Positions 8,978 through 17,192 of a stretch of DNA of 64,000 nucleotides are shown piece after piece (the first letter of the stretch is position 1; the number at the start of each line of letters is the position of its first letter). The notes beneath the pieces are model-generated. The model did not search any database. It saw nothing but the letters and a program-made list of their open reading frames with translations, and was not told where the DNA came from. The stretch is from Arthrobacter sp. ZGTC131 (GTDB lineage: Bacteria; Actinomycetota; Actinomycetes; Actinomycetales; Micrococcaceae), in contig NZ_PJIK01000002.1 of assembly GCF_002929275.1 (NCBI RefSeq), positions 187,958 through 251,957 on the forward strand, in the 5' to 3' direction. The translations under genes and the position numbers were made by a program.

Positions 8978-10167
8978 ATGGACGGTAATGGGGGCTTCGA
9001 AGCGGTTCGTGTCGGGGGCGTGGACGAACAGGACGGTGCCCGCCTGATTGATGAGATCCGGGCACTGGAAGAGGAAAAGTCTGCCTTGGCTGCCCGTCAG
9101 GCCCGCCTGACCGTGGCATTTGATCAGCACCAGCGCCGGCAGCAGTCCGACCTCGGGATCCCGGCTGACCGGCCCGGGGCAGGCATCGGGGCGCAGATCG
9201 CCCTTGCACGTGGCGAATCCCCGGCCAAGGGCAACCGGTTGTTGGGCTTGGCCAAGGCCCTGGTGATCGAGATGCCGCACACGCTCGCCGCCTTGGAGGC
9301 GGGGCAACTGAACGAGTGGCAGGCCACGTTGCTGGTGCGCGAAACGGCATCCCTGTCCGCCTCGGACCGGTGCAGCGTCGATGAGGAACTCGCCCCCGAC
9401 GCAGGAACGCTGACCGGAGCGGGAGACCGCGCCGTCGTGGCCGCGGCCCGGACCGCCGCCTACCGCCGCGACCCGCGCTCCGTCACCCAGCGCGCCGCCC
9501 ATGCCGCCACCGAACGGCACGTCAGCCTCCGCCCGGCACCGGACACCATGTGCTACCTGACCGCCCTGCTCCCCGTCTCGGCAGGTGTCGCCGTGCACGC
9601 CGCGCTCAGCCGCCACGCCGACACCCTGCGCTCCTGCGGGGATGAACGTTCCCGCGGGCAGATCATGGCCGATGACCTGGTTGAATGCGTCACCGGGACG
9701 CCGGGCGGGATCACCGGCATCGAAATCCAGCTCATCATGACCGACCGGGCACTCTTCCAGGGTGACTCAGAGCCGGCCCGGCTCACCGGCTACGACGTGG
9801 TCCCGGCGGGCTGGGCACGCGATGCCCTCACCCAGGCACAGGCACAGGGCCAGGGCCGGGCCGGGGCCAGCAGGATGACGTCAGGACAACCGATGGCGGA
9901 AACGCAGACGGGCTGTGCGAAGCCTGCAACCACACCAAAGAAACCCCAGGCTGGAAAGCCCAGCCTAGGCCGGGCCCACGGCACACCATCGAAGTCCAGA
10001 CACCCACCGGCCACAGCTACCACTCCGCAGCGCCGCCGCTGCCGGGGACGCAGCTTGACGTTTCGAACACGGAAGTATGCAGGCTCAGACGTGAACTACG
10101 GCGGTACGCAAAGGTTCGTATGCTCGGCCGAGGTTTGCTCGCGGCGGAAGGTACGCGCGCGGCCTGA
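8978..10167 (+). pseudogene. Decayed DUF222-HNH endonuclease-like gene (internal deletion plus frameshift)
   Basis: From 8978 the frame encodes a DUF222 domain that ends at about residue 285 with [14 protein letters not shown]. It then runs into low-complexity DNA (about 9830-9870). The true C-terminal part reappears in a different frame from about 9871 ([19 protein letters not shown], then [15 protein letters not shown]) and stops at 10165-10167. Intact members of this family have 80-90 residues between these blocks, including the RTPxCD and DHxxPW parts of the HNH nuclease; those are absent here. The catalytic core is therefore deleted and the reading frame broken. DUF222-HNH genes are abundant and often multicopy in Arthrobacter. 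The original function, nuclease or mobile-element linked, is not established. Confidence 0.8.
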
Positions 10168-10180
10168 GCCGGCCGCGCGT
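10153..10180. terminator. GC-rich hairpin at the end of the DUF222 relic
   Basis: ACGCGCGCGGCC and GGCCGCGCGT pair with one bulged base around a short loop, directly over the relic's stop codon. No clear T-run follows, so termination strength is uncertain. Confidence 0.4.
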
Positions 10181-10208
10181 GGTCTGCCGGTCATGCAGCG
10201 GTGCAGCT

Positions 10209-10532
10209 CTACTGTTGCGGCACCTTTACTGTTGCGGCGCGCGTGTCCGCGTGCTCGGGCGGCCAGACCACTTCGAAGGCTACCCAATGGGTTCCGATGC
10301 GGGGCATCTGGTCGCCGCGGCCGATGAAGTCAGCGATGATTTCCGCCGTCGCGCGCTTTCTTCCGCTGAGGACAACGCCGAGGAGTTCGTTGGCGAGCCG
10401 TTTCGAATCACCGAGGTGTTCCACCGTGTAGTCGGGCGATGCGGCGACGGCCTCGGGATGCGCGGCGGCGTAGGCGTCCCACATTCGATCAGCTGCTTGA
10501 ACATCAGGTGGGGCGACAGGATGGGAATTCAC
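10209..10532 (-). pseudogene. Truncated ASCH-domain protein
   Basis: This 107-residue frame (GTG start at 10532) matches the first half of an ASCH-domain protein: YTVEHLGDSKRLANELLGVV, then SGRKRATAEIIADF and [15 protein letters not shown] proteins of this type normally run to about 150 residues, with an aromatic-rich C-terminal half (pattern ...YWREAHRRFF). Here homology stops after about 90 residues, and the frame ends with a short unrelated tail at a direct repeat. The protein is probably non-functional, although a truncated ASCH fold cannot be excluded. It faces the DUF222 relic tail to tail, so both genes lost sequence on either side of the same junction. Confidence 0.65.
10210..10239. 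repeat. Short direct repeat at the ASCH truncation point
   Basis: TACTGTTGCGGC occurs at 10210-10221 and 10228-10239 (18-bp period), exactly where the ASCH homology is lost. It may be the footprint of a recombination or slippage event. Confidence 0.6.
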
Positions 10533-10584
10533 CCCTATATCGTCGCAGGAGCGGTGCGAAAACTGCCAGCAGCGGCAGAAGAGA

Positions 10585-13128
10585 TCAGCCGGCCGGGACC
10601 TCGGCGGGTTCGGGTGCGGAGGTGACGGCCGCCGTCGTGCCTGGCTTGCGGAGCCTCGCGCCTTCCACGTCCACGTCGGGCAGGATGCGGTCCAGCCAGC
10701 GCGGCAGCCACCAGGCCTTGTCGCCGAGCAGGTACATCACGGCCGGGACAATTGTCATGCGCACCACGAACGCATCCACCAGCACGCCGAACGCCATGGC
10801 GAAGCCCAGCGGCCGGACCATGTTCAGGTGGGAGAAGATGAAGCCCGAGAACACGCTGACCATGATGATGGCGGCGGCTGTGACCACGGCAGCGGCATGG
10901 CTGAAGCCGGAGCGGACCGCGTGCCTTGCCGACTCGCCGTGCATGAAGGATTCGCGCATACCCGAGGCAATGAACACCTGGTAATCCATGGCCAGGCCGA
11001 ACAGCACGCCGATCAGGATGATGGGCAGGAAGCTGAGCACGGCACCCGGGTTATCGACGCCGAAGATTGTCCCCAGCCAGCCCCACTGGTAGACCGCCAC
11101 AACGGCGCCGAAGGCGGCAGCCAGCGAGAGCAGGAAGCCGCCTGTTGCCAGAAGCGGCACCACGATCGAGCGGAACACCAACAGCAGCAGGATCAGCGAG
11201 AGTCCCACCACGATCGCGAGGTACGGCGGCAGGGCATCGCCGAGCTTGGCGGAAACGTCGATGTTGCCGGCGGTCTGGCCGGTGAGCCCGATGCGCACGC
11301 CGGTGGATTCCTCGATTGCCGCCTTCTCGGCGCGGAGCTGGGAGACCACCTCAACCGTGCTGGCGCTGGCCGGTCCCTCCTTGGGAATGACCTGGAACAC
11401 CGCCGTGCGGCGGTCCTCGCTCAGGGCTACAGGGACGGCGGCGGTCACATTCTCGGTGCTGCGGAGGACGTCCGCGACGTCGAGCTGCTTGGCCTGGGCA
11501 TCGGTTTCGCTGAGGCCTTCGGGAAGGTCCCCGACGATGACGATGGGGCCCGTGGTGCCTTCGCCGAAGCTGCGGCTGGTCACGTCGTAGGCCTTGAATG
11601 CCTGGGAATCGACGGGCTCCGAACCGCCGTCCGGCAGGGCGAGCCGTAACTGGCCGGCCGGCAACGCGACGATGCCGAGCAGCAGGACGCCGGCCAGTGT
11701 GGCCATCACGGGGTGCTTGGTGACGAGTCCGCCCCAGCCGTGGCTGCTGCGGTGTTCGTCCTTGGCGCGGTCCGCGGCCTCGTGGTTGGGGTCGGCATTG
11801 TGCTTCTCGGCCTTGGCCCACGCCCGCTTTGAGATCAGCTTCCTGCCGACGAGCGACAGCACCGCGGGGGTCAGGGTCAGGGCCACGACGACGGCGACGG
11901 CCACCGTGGCGGCGGCGGACAGGCCCATCACGGCCAGGAACGGCAGGCCGGGAACGACGAGGGCTGCGAGGGCGATGATGACCGTCAGGCCCGCGAATAG
12001 CACGGCGTTGCCGGAGGTTCCGGTGGCAAGGGCCACGGATTCTTCGCCGTCCATGCCGGCCAGTAGCTGGCTGCGGTGGCGGTTGACGATGAACAGGCAG
12101 TAGTCGATTCCGACGGCGAGGCCGAGCATGAGCGCCAGCATCGGGGAGATGGAGCTCATATCGACCACCCCGCTCAGGGCAAAGGTGCCGCCAACGCCGG
12201 CGGCCACGCCCAGCAGTGCCATGAGGAGGGGCAGGCCGGCGGCAACCAGGGTGCCGAGCATGAGGATCAGGACGAGGGCCGCGACGGCGGTGCCGATGAT
12301 CTCGGCTACGCCAAAGACCTCGGAGACGTCCTCGGTGATTTCCTTGCTGGGCAGGGCTGTCACCCCGGCAGAGGAAACCTCGTTGGCTATGTCCTGGACT
12401 TCCTGGCGGACCTCGGGGTCCACGCCGTTGATGGACGTCTTGAACTGGATCTGGGCGATCGCGGCCTTGCCGTCCTCGGATACGAAGCGCATGCCTTGGG
12501 AGGCCTCCAGCTGGCGCTTGCCGAGGGCGAGCTTCTGGTTGCCGGACTCGAGTTCCTTGGTTCCGGCGTCGAGCTTTTCCTGACCGGCGGCGAGGGCCGC
12601 CTTCTGCTGGCCGAGCTGGGCGTCAATGGCTTCCGGCGGAAGTCCCGCCGCGGCCATCTGCTGTTCGGCGGCCTCCAGCTGGGCTTTGCCGGCGGCGAGA
12701 TCGGCGGCGGCTTTGTCCAGCTGTACCTTGCCTGCAGCCGCCTTCTGCTCGCCGGCCGCGACGTCCGCGGCGGCCTGGTCCAGCTGCGCCTGGGTGGCGA
12801 ACGGATCTACTGTTCCCTGCACGTCCGGCAGGCTCGCGAGCTTTGTCAGCGTGGCGGACACCGCATCCTTGCCGGCCTGGGTGAACTGGGCATCGTTGGC
12901 TTCGAAGACAATTCCTGCGGAGCCGCCAGAGGCTGAGGGCAGTTCCTTCTTGAGCTTGTCCGCCATCTGCTGGGTTTCTGTGCCAGGGATCTGGAAGTTG
13001 TTGGACATGGTGCCGTGGAACGCCGCTGCGGAACCGCCGACGGCCATGAGGACCACGAGCCAGAGCGAGAGGACGAGCCACCGGTGGCGGTAGGAAAACT
13101 TGCCGAGGCGGTACAGGAGAAGTGCCAT
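10585..13128 (-). CDS. MmpL-family RND transporter
   Basis: An 847-residue inner-membrane transporter with the actinobacterial MmpL layout. One N-terminal helix (about residues 14-36) is followed by a large extracytoplasmic domain, a five- to six-helix RND block, a second extracytoplasmic domain and a second RND block. The conserved helix-4 and helix-10 signatures LAVGIDYCLFIVNRHRSQL and GLAMDYQVFIASGMRE are both present, with the Asp-Tyr pair thought to mediate proton coupling. The first extracytoplasmic domain contains an Ala/Gln/Leu-rich stretch (about residues 110-215) with regular LxxAxxxLAAGxxxL spacing, predicted to form a long coiled-coil hairpin. It starts 1 nt after the tetR stop, so the pair is an operon and the pump is probably induced when TetR releases its ligand-bound operator. 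The substrate (lipid, antibiotic or other drug) is unknown. Confidence 0.88.
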   Translation of the reverse strand: MALLLYRLGKFSYRHRWLVLSLWLVVLMAVGGSAAAFHGTMSNNFQIPGTETQQMADKLKKELPSASGGSAGIVFEANDAQFTQAGKDAVSATLTKLASLPDVQGTVDPFATQAQLDQAAADVAAGEQKAAAGKVQLDKAAADLAAGKAQLEAAEQQMAAAGLPPEAIDAQLGQQKAALAAGQEKLDAGTKELESGNQKLALGKRQLEASQGMRFVSEDGKAAIAQIQFKTSINGVDPEVRQEVQDIANEVSSAGVTALPSKEITEDVSEVFGVAEIIGTAVAALVLILMLGTLVAAGLPLLMALLGVAAGVGGTFALSGVVDMSSISPMLALMLGLAVGIDYCLFIVNRHRSQLLAGMDGEESVALATGTSGNAVLFAGLTVIIALAALVVPGLPFLAVMGLSAAATVAVAVVVALTLTPAVLSLVGRKLISKRAWAKAEKHNADPNHEAADRAKDEHRSSHGWGGLVTKHPVMATLAGVLLLGIVALPAGQLRLALPDGGSEPVDSQAFKAYDVTSRSFGEGTTGPIVIVGDLPEGLSETDAQAKQLDVADVLRSTENVTAAVPVALSEDRRTAVFQVIPKEGPASASTVEVVSQLRAEKAAIEESTGVRIGLTGQTAGNIDVSAKLGDALPPYLAIVVGLSLILLLLVFRSIVVPLLATGGFLLSLAAAFGAVVAVYQWGWLGTIFGVDNPGAVLSFLPIILIGVLFGLAMDYQVFIASGMRESFMHGESARHAVRSGFSHAAAVVTAAAIIMVSVFSGFIFSHLNMVRPLGFAMAFGVLVDAFVVRMTIVPAVMYLLGDKAWWLPRWLDRILPDVDVEGARLRKPGTTAAVTSAPEPAEVPAG

Positions 13129-13129
13129 G

Positions 13130-13897
13130 TCAGGACCGTTCTGGTGAGTTCGGGACGGAGGAGGTGGACGCTTGCGGCTCTGTGGGCGGCGGCGGATCTT
13201 GGCGCGCCGCGGCCGGGCGGTTCTGCTGCGGGGCGGCGAAGCCAGATCCGAGCAGGCCCATCGAGTCGATCAGCAACTGCCGGAGGATGGACAGTGATTC
13301 CGCTGACAGGTCAGTGCCGCAACGGCTGAACCACACTTCCATGGCAGCCTTGCCGCAGGAGATGACAGAGCCGGCCAGGGCGCGGAGGTAGAGCTCGTCC
13401 ATCTCCGCCGGAGGATTCTGGGCGGCGCGATTCTGGGTGGCGCGCTCGCGGGCGGCGGCGATGATCTGCTCCGTGCAGTGGTCCCAGGCCTCGAGTTCGG
13501 AGCGGGCCAGCAGGGGACTGGCCTGGGTCAGGCTGAAGAGCTCGGCCATCGGTGCGACCGTCATGGGGTCGGCCAGCTCAACCAGCGCAGCACGGGCGGA
13601 CTCAAGGATGGGTTCATCCGCCGGGCGGCGGCGGAACTGCTCCAGTGCGGTGTCCAGGAAGCCGTGCGTGACTGACGCGATGGCGGCCTCAGTGCTGCCG
13701 AAGTAGTTGAAGAAGGTGCGTCGCGAGATGCCGGCCGATTCGGCTATGTCCTCGACCGTGAAATTGCCGGGCCCCTGGCTGCGCAGAAGTTCCAGGGTGG
13801 AGTCTGAGATGGCTTGCCGGGTGGCGGCTTTATTGAGTTCACGCCGGGACGGAGGATCGGCAGATGGCATGGCTAGTGGAGAACTGGAAGTTGGCAC
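13130..13897 (-). CDS. TetR-family transcriptional regulator of the MmpL pump
   Basis: A 255-residue regulator. The N-terminal helix-turn-helix reads FTVEDIAESAGISRRTFFNYF (about residues 46-66), and the remainder is the helical ligand-binding domain. The Pro/Gln/Ser-rich C-terminal tail looks disordered. The start is taken as the GTG at 13895-13897 because a TAGTGT -10 box lies exactly 6 nt upstream and a TTGCGC -35 box 18 nt before that; an internal ATG at 13870 is the alternative. A perfect palindrome fills the promoter spacer, pointing to autorepression. It is cotranscribed with the MmpL gene, the usual local-repressor arrangement. Confidence 0.88.
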   Translation of the reverse strand: MPTSSSPLAMPSADPPSRRELNKAATRQAISDSTLELLRSQGPGNFTVEDIAESAGISRRTFFNYFGSTEAAIASVTHGFLDTALEQFRRRPADEPILESARAALVELADPMTVAPMAELFSLTQASPLLARSELEAWDHCTEQIIAAARERATQNRAAQNPPAEMDELYLRALAGSVISCGKAAMEVWFSRCGTDLSAESLSILRQLLIDSMGLLGSGFAAPQQNRPAAARQDPPPPTEPQASTSSVPNSPERS

Positions 13898-13933
13898 GCA
13901 TTTACACTACGTGCATATTTGCACTCTGCGCAA
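13898..13933 (-). promoter_or_regulatory. tetR-mmpL promoter with operator in the -35/-10 spacer
   Basis: Minus-strand order is TTGCGC (-35, 13928-13933), an 18-nt spacer holding the palindrome GTGCATATTTGCAC (13911-13924), TAGTGT (-10, 13904-13909), 6 nt, then the GTG start. An operator inside the spacer would block RNA polymerase directly. Confidence 0.65.
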
Positions 13934-14095
13934 GAATTTCCACGACATCTGGCTCACAGCTTCGCCGCGGGATTCACATGTGGTTCACAGCCCTCTCATA
14001 GGCCCGGTCTATGTCCGCAGTGCAAGCTGATCCCATGGCCGGCACGGCCAGCGAGGACAGCGCCGTCACGGTACGGCAGATCCAGGAGAAAGATC

Positions 14096-14662
14096 ATGAA
14101 GCGTTCTAAGAAGCTGGCACTCAGCCTCAGCGCGGCGGCTGTGGCGCTCGGTGCCGGATTCGGTGTGACAGGAATGGCGGCGGCGACGACGGCCACCCCG
14201 ACCCCCACCCCCAGTTCCAGCAGCCCGTCCGGCACTCCAGTTCCCGACCGGCATCTGCCGGGCGGCGGCCGGCATCACGGGCACGGCCACGGCCACGGTG
14301 ATAGCGGCGCACACGCTGCTGCGCTCGCCGCCAAGCTGGGCGTTGACGAGGCCAAGGTGGCGGATGCCTTGCGCGCGTTCCGCGATGCCAACCGGCCCGC
14401 GGCGCCGCGAACGGACGGACAAAAGCCGGACCGCGCGGCGAGGGAGGCAGCCCTGGCCGCGTCCCTGGCACAGTCCCTCGGAATCGACGAGGCCAAGGTC
14501 AAGACCGCACTGGAAGAACTGCGCGCCGAGGCACAGAAGAGCCGGGCGGCAGCGCTGAAGCCGCGCCTCGATCAGGCAGTAAAGGACGGCACCCTCACGC
14601 AAGCCGAGGCGGACGCCGTGGCCAAGGCAGTGGAAAAGGGTGTGATCGGCGGGAGGCACTGA
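14096..14662 (+). CDS. Secreted histidine-rich protein of unknown function
   Basis: A 188-residue protein with a clear Sec signal peptide: MKRSKK followed by a hydrophobic segment, with cleavage likely near AAA-TTA around residues 28-30. Next come a Thr/Pro/Ser-rich linker and the histidine cluster RHHGHGHGHGD (about residues 60-70). The C-terminal half has two repeats beginning LAAKLGVDEAKVADAL and LAQSLGIDEAKVKTAL, followed by a helical Lys/Ala-rich segment. The His-Gly run could bind Ni, Zn or Cu, but no enzyme domain is recognised. The start is supported by an AGGAGA ribosome-binding site 7 nt upstream. Relatives with the same paired LGVDEAKV repeats occur as small secreted proteins in Arthrobacter. 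The gene stands alone, divergent from tetR, and is followed by a strong hairpin. Confidence 0.8.
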   Translation: MKRSKKLALSLSAAAVALGAGFGVTGMAAATTATPTPTPSSSSPSGTPVPDRHLPGGGRHHGHGHGHGDSGAHAAALAAKLGVDEAKVADALRAFRDANRPAAPRTDGQKPDRAAREAALAASLAQSLGIDEAKVKTALEELRAEAQKSRAAALKPRLDQAVKDGTLTQAEADAVAKAVEKGVIGGRH

Positions 14663-14673
14663 CGTTGCGGCGG

Positions 14674-14703
14674 GCCAGCCGGCCTGCCGGCCTGCCGGCT
14701 GGC
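14674..14703. terminator. Hairpin between convergent genes
   Basis: Perfect 10-bp arms GCCAGCCGGC and GCCGGCTGGC enclose a 10-nt loop. It sits between the histidine-rich secreted protein and the alpha/beta hydrolase, which converge. There is no clear T-run. Confidence 0.6.
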
Positions 14704-14713
14704 CGTGCGGCGT

Positions 14714-15418
14714 TCAGGCCGTGCGGTCCACTGCGGCAAGGATCGCCGCACCCAGCTCGGCCGGCTTGGTGAACTGCGGCCAGTGCCCGGTGGGGAGGTC
14801 CACGAACTCGACGTCGTTGATGCGCGCCAGTTCGGCCACGTACGGGTGGCCGGCATCGATCCATTCCGTGAGCAGGGAGGACGGGAACTCGCACGCGATC
14901 ACCGTGGCCGGCACGTCGTAGCGGCGTGTGTCGTGCAGGCGCTGCTGATCCTGGGCCACGCCCCGCGGCTGGGGGATGGCCCGTGCACGGAACGCGGCCC
15001 GCAGCCCGTCATCGAGATCCACCAGGTCCGCATCCTCGAAACCGTTCCACGGCGGCAGCGGCACGTCATCGCCCTCGGCCGGCAGGTCGTCGTTGATCAC
15101 TCCGCCTTCGCCGAGCGGGCCGCTGTCTACGTACACGGCGCGGGCAACACGGTCTGGGCGCGCGTCGACGGCACCATGGATGATGGCGCCTCCGCCGGAA
15201 TGGCCAACAAGAACCACCTGGCCGTCGATGGCGTCGACCGCCTCCACGACGGCGTCAATGTGGCTGCGTAGTCCGATGCCCGCCCGCGGTGCATCGACGG
15301 ACTCCAGTCCGGGCAGCGTGAGTGGGTGAACGCGATGTCCCGCTGCAACCAGCGGCGGCGTGACCTCCGACCACGACGATGCATCCAGCCAAAACCCGGG
15401 AACCAGAATGATGTCCAT
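14714..15418 (-). CDS. Alpha/beta-fold hydrolase
   Basis: A 234-residue single-domain alpha/beta hydrolase. The nucleophile elbow is VGHSGGG near residue 90 (Ser as nucleophile), and the C-terminal catalytic His lies in TGHWPQFTKP near residue 218. The N-terminal DIILVPGFWLDASSW carries the oxyanion-hole strand and loop. The small size and the motif set resemble salicylate esterase/MenH-like and carboxylesterase proteins of the RsbQ/YdeN type. Substrate unknown. The start is the ATG at 15418 with TAGGGT 6 nt upstream, another probable leaderless transcript. It is a single-gene unit between two hairpins. Confidence 0.85.
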   Translation of the reverse strand: MDIILVPGFWLDASSWSEVTPPLVAAGHRVHPLTLPGLESVDAPRAGIGLRSHIDAVVEAVDAIDGQVVLVGHSGGGAIIHGAVDARPDRVARAVYVDSGPLGEGGVINDDLPAEGDDVPLPPWNGFEDADLVDLDDGLRAAFRARAIPQPRGVAQDQQRLHDTRRYDVPATVIACEFPSSLLTEWIDAGHPYVAELARINDVEFVDLPTGHWPQFTKPAELGAAILAAVDRTA

Positions 15419-15430
15419 GGCGGTACCCTA
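15419..15430 (-). promoter_or_regulatory. -10 box TAGGGT, 6 nt before the hydrolase ATG (leaderless)
   Basis: TAGGGT (15425-15430, minus strand), then ACCGCC, then ATG. No ribosome-binding site fits in the space. Confidence 0.55.
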
Positions 15431-15474
15431 CCCCGGCCCGCCGACGATTTGGGGACGGCGATTTGGGTTTAACG

Positions 15475-15510
15475 AACTGTTCCCCGGGAATTCCCGGGGA
15501 ACAGTTTTTT
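15475..15510. terminator. Strong intrinsic terminator
   Basis: A perfect 32-nt palindrome (arms AACTGTTCCCCGGGAA and complement, 15475-15506) is followed on the plus strand by extra T residues to 15510. It lies just beyond the stop codon of the dicarboxylate symporter gene, whose transcripts it should end. Confidence 0.85.
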
Positions 15511-15524
15511 GAGGGCCGCCGTCG

Positions 15525-16979
15525 CTAGGCTTTGGAACCTGCCAGCTCCCGGCCTTCCCGTGCGGACTCTGAGCGTGGTGCTTCCGAGGCGTCGGCCGCG
15601 GGGGTGTCCGCCGTGGTGTCCTCCGCGAACGGGTCGCCGCTGCGGGGCGCGTTGTAGAGCGCCTCGTCGAGGATGCCCTGGCGCTTGGCCACGATGGTGG
15701 GGACCAGCGCCTGCCCGGCCACGTTGACCGCCGTGCGGCCCATGTCCAGGATGGGGTCGATGGCCAGCAGGAGTCCGACGCCGGCCAGCGGCAGTCCCAG
15801 CGTGGAGAGCGTCAGGGTGAGCATCACTACGGCACCGGTGGTTCCGGCCGTGGCTGCGGATCCGAGGACGGAGACGAGGGCGATGAGCAGGTACTGGCTG
15901 AAGTCCAGCTGGATGCCGAAGAACTGGGCCACGAAGATGGCGGCGATGGCCGGGTAGATCGCGGCGCAGCCGTCCATCTTGGTGGTGGCGCCCAGGGGAA
16001 CGGCGAAGGAGGCGTAACCGCGAGGAACGCCGAGGTTCCGTTCGGTGACGCGCTGGGTCAGCGGCAGCGTGCCGATGGACGAGCGGGACACGAATGCGAG
16101 CTGCACGGCCGGCCACACGCCGGAGAAGTACTGCTTCACGGAGAGCCCGTGGGAGCGCACCAGGACGGGGTACACACCGAAGATCACCAGGGCCAGGCCG
16201 ATGTAGATCGCGACGGTGAACTTGCCCAGGGAACCGATGGTGTCCCAGCCGTAGACCGCAACCGCGTTGCCGATCAGGCCCACGGTGCCCAGGGGTGCGA
16301 TGCGGATGATCCACCACAGCACCTTCTGGATGACGGCCAGTGCCGAAGCGTTGAGTGCCAGGAACGGTTCTGCCTGCTTGCCCACCTTGAGGGCGGCGAC
16401 GCCGACGGCGATCGCGATCACCAGGATCTGGAGCACGCTGAAGCTCACCGACGTGGTCACAGCGCCGGATTCAGCAACGGTGGAGCTTGCGCCGAGGCCC
16501 AGGAAGTTCTTGGGGAAGAGGCCGGTGAGGAACGCCCACCAGTCGCCGGACTTGCCGGCGTACTCCTTTGTCTCGCCGGAAATGCCGGTGTTGGCGCCCG
16601 GCTGCAGCAGCACGCCGAGTCCGATGCCGATCACCACGGAGACGAGCGCTGTAATGGCAAACCACAACAGGGTGTTCCAGGCCAGCCGCGCCGCGTTGGA
16701 TACCTCACGGAGGTTGGAGATCGAGCTGACCACTGCGGTGAAGATCAGGGGGACCACGGCGGTCTGCAGCAGCGAGACGTAGCTCGATCCGATGGTCTGC
16801 AGCGTGGCGCCGAGCCCGTTCGGGCTGGCCTTGGTGCTGCCGGTGTACTTGGCCAGGAGGCCGAGTCCGAGCCCGACGATCAGGGCGGCGATGATCTGGA
16901 AGCCGAAAGAGCCTGCCCACCGGGGCAGCTGGAAGCCGGTCTGTCCGGCCGGGGAAGGAGTGCTGATTTGAGTGCTCAC
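15525..16979 (-). CDS. Dicarboxylate/amino acid:cation symporter (DAACS family)
   Basis: A 484-residue membrane transporter of the GltP/DctA type. The serine-rich re-entrant loop SRSSIGTLPLT, the unwound-helix segment GATTKMDGCAAIYP (the family's NMDGTA region) and the substrate-binding helix DPILDMGRTAVNVAG (family DxxRTxxNVxGD) are all present. These indicate uptake of C4-dicarboxylates or acidic/neutral amino acids with Na+ or H+. The Cys in DGCAAIYP replaces the usual Thr/Gly and could alter ion or substrate selectivity. The C-terminal 40 residues are acidic and Ala/Ser-rich, probably a cytoplasmic tail. The start is a GTG at 16977-16979 with TAGCGT 6 nt upstream. It is monocistronic. Confidence 0.88.
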   Translation of the reverse strand: MSTQISTPSPAGQTGFQLPRWAGSFGFQIIAALIVGLGLGLLAKYTGSTKASPNGLGATLQTIGSSYVSLLQTAVVPLIFTAVVSSISNLREVSNAARLAWNTLLWFAITALVSVVIGIGLGVLLQPGANTGISGETKEYAGKSGDWWAFLTGLFPKNFLGLGASSTVAESGAVTTSVSFSVLQILVIAIAVGVAALKVGKQAEPFLALNASALAVIQKVLWWIIRIAPLGTVGLIGNAVAVYGWDTIGSLGKFTVAIYIGLALVIFGVYPVLVRSHGLSVKQYFSGVWPAVQLAFVSRSSIGTLPLTQRVTERNLGVPRGYASFAVPLGATTKMDGCAAIYPAIAAIFVAQFFGIQLDFSQYLLIALVSVLGSAATAGTTGAVVMLTLTLSTLGLPLAGVGLLLAIDPILDMGRTAVNVAGQALVPTIVAKRQGILDEALYNAPRSGDPFAEDTTADTPAADASEAPRSESAREGRELAGSKA

Positions 16980-16991
16980 CGGAACACGCTA
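16980..16991 (-). promoter_or_regulatory. -10 box TAGCGT, 6 nt before the symporter GTG (leaderless)
   Basis: TAGCGT (16986-16991, minus strand) is separated from the GTG by exactly 6 nt, with no Shine-Dalgarno sequence. Confidence 0.55.
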
Positions 16992-17158
16992 GGCGCGGGG
17001 TCCCTAGCACCACCAGCGCACGTTGAGAAATGTTACGGGAAGAAATCAATGACGCAGCTCGCAAGTCCCTGAAGCGCGGCGAAGTTAGGCGCTTTTGTGA
17101 AGTTATTCCCGTAGCAAGTGTGGCAAACGTCTCCCAGTCGCGGGAGCCGAGACCCGAC

Positions 17159-17177
17159 GCAGCGGCCAAGCCGCTGC
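17159..17177. terminator. Hairpin downstream of the DUF885 gene
   Basis: GCAGCGGC and GCCGCTGC (8 bp) with a 3-nt loop lie 16 nt past the DUF885 stop on the minus strand. This is a plausible terminator without a strong U-tract. Confidence 0.5.
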
Positions 17178-17192
17178 AGCCAGCCTCGAAAC

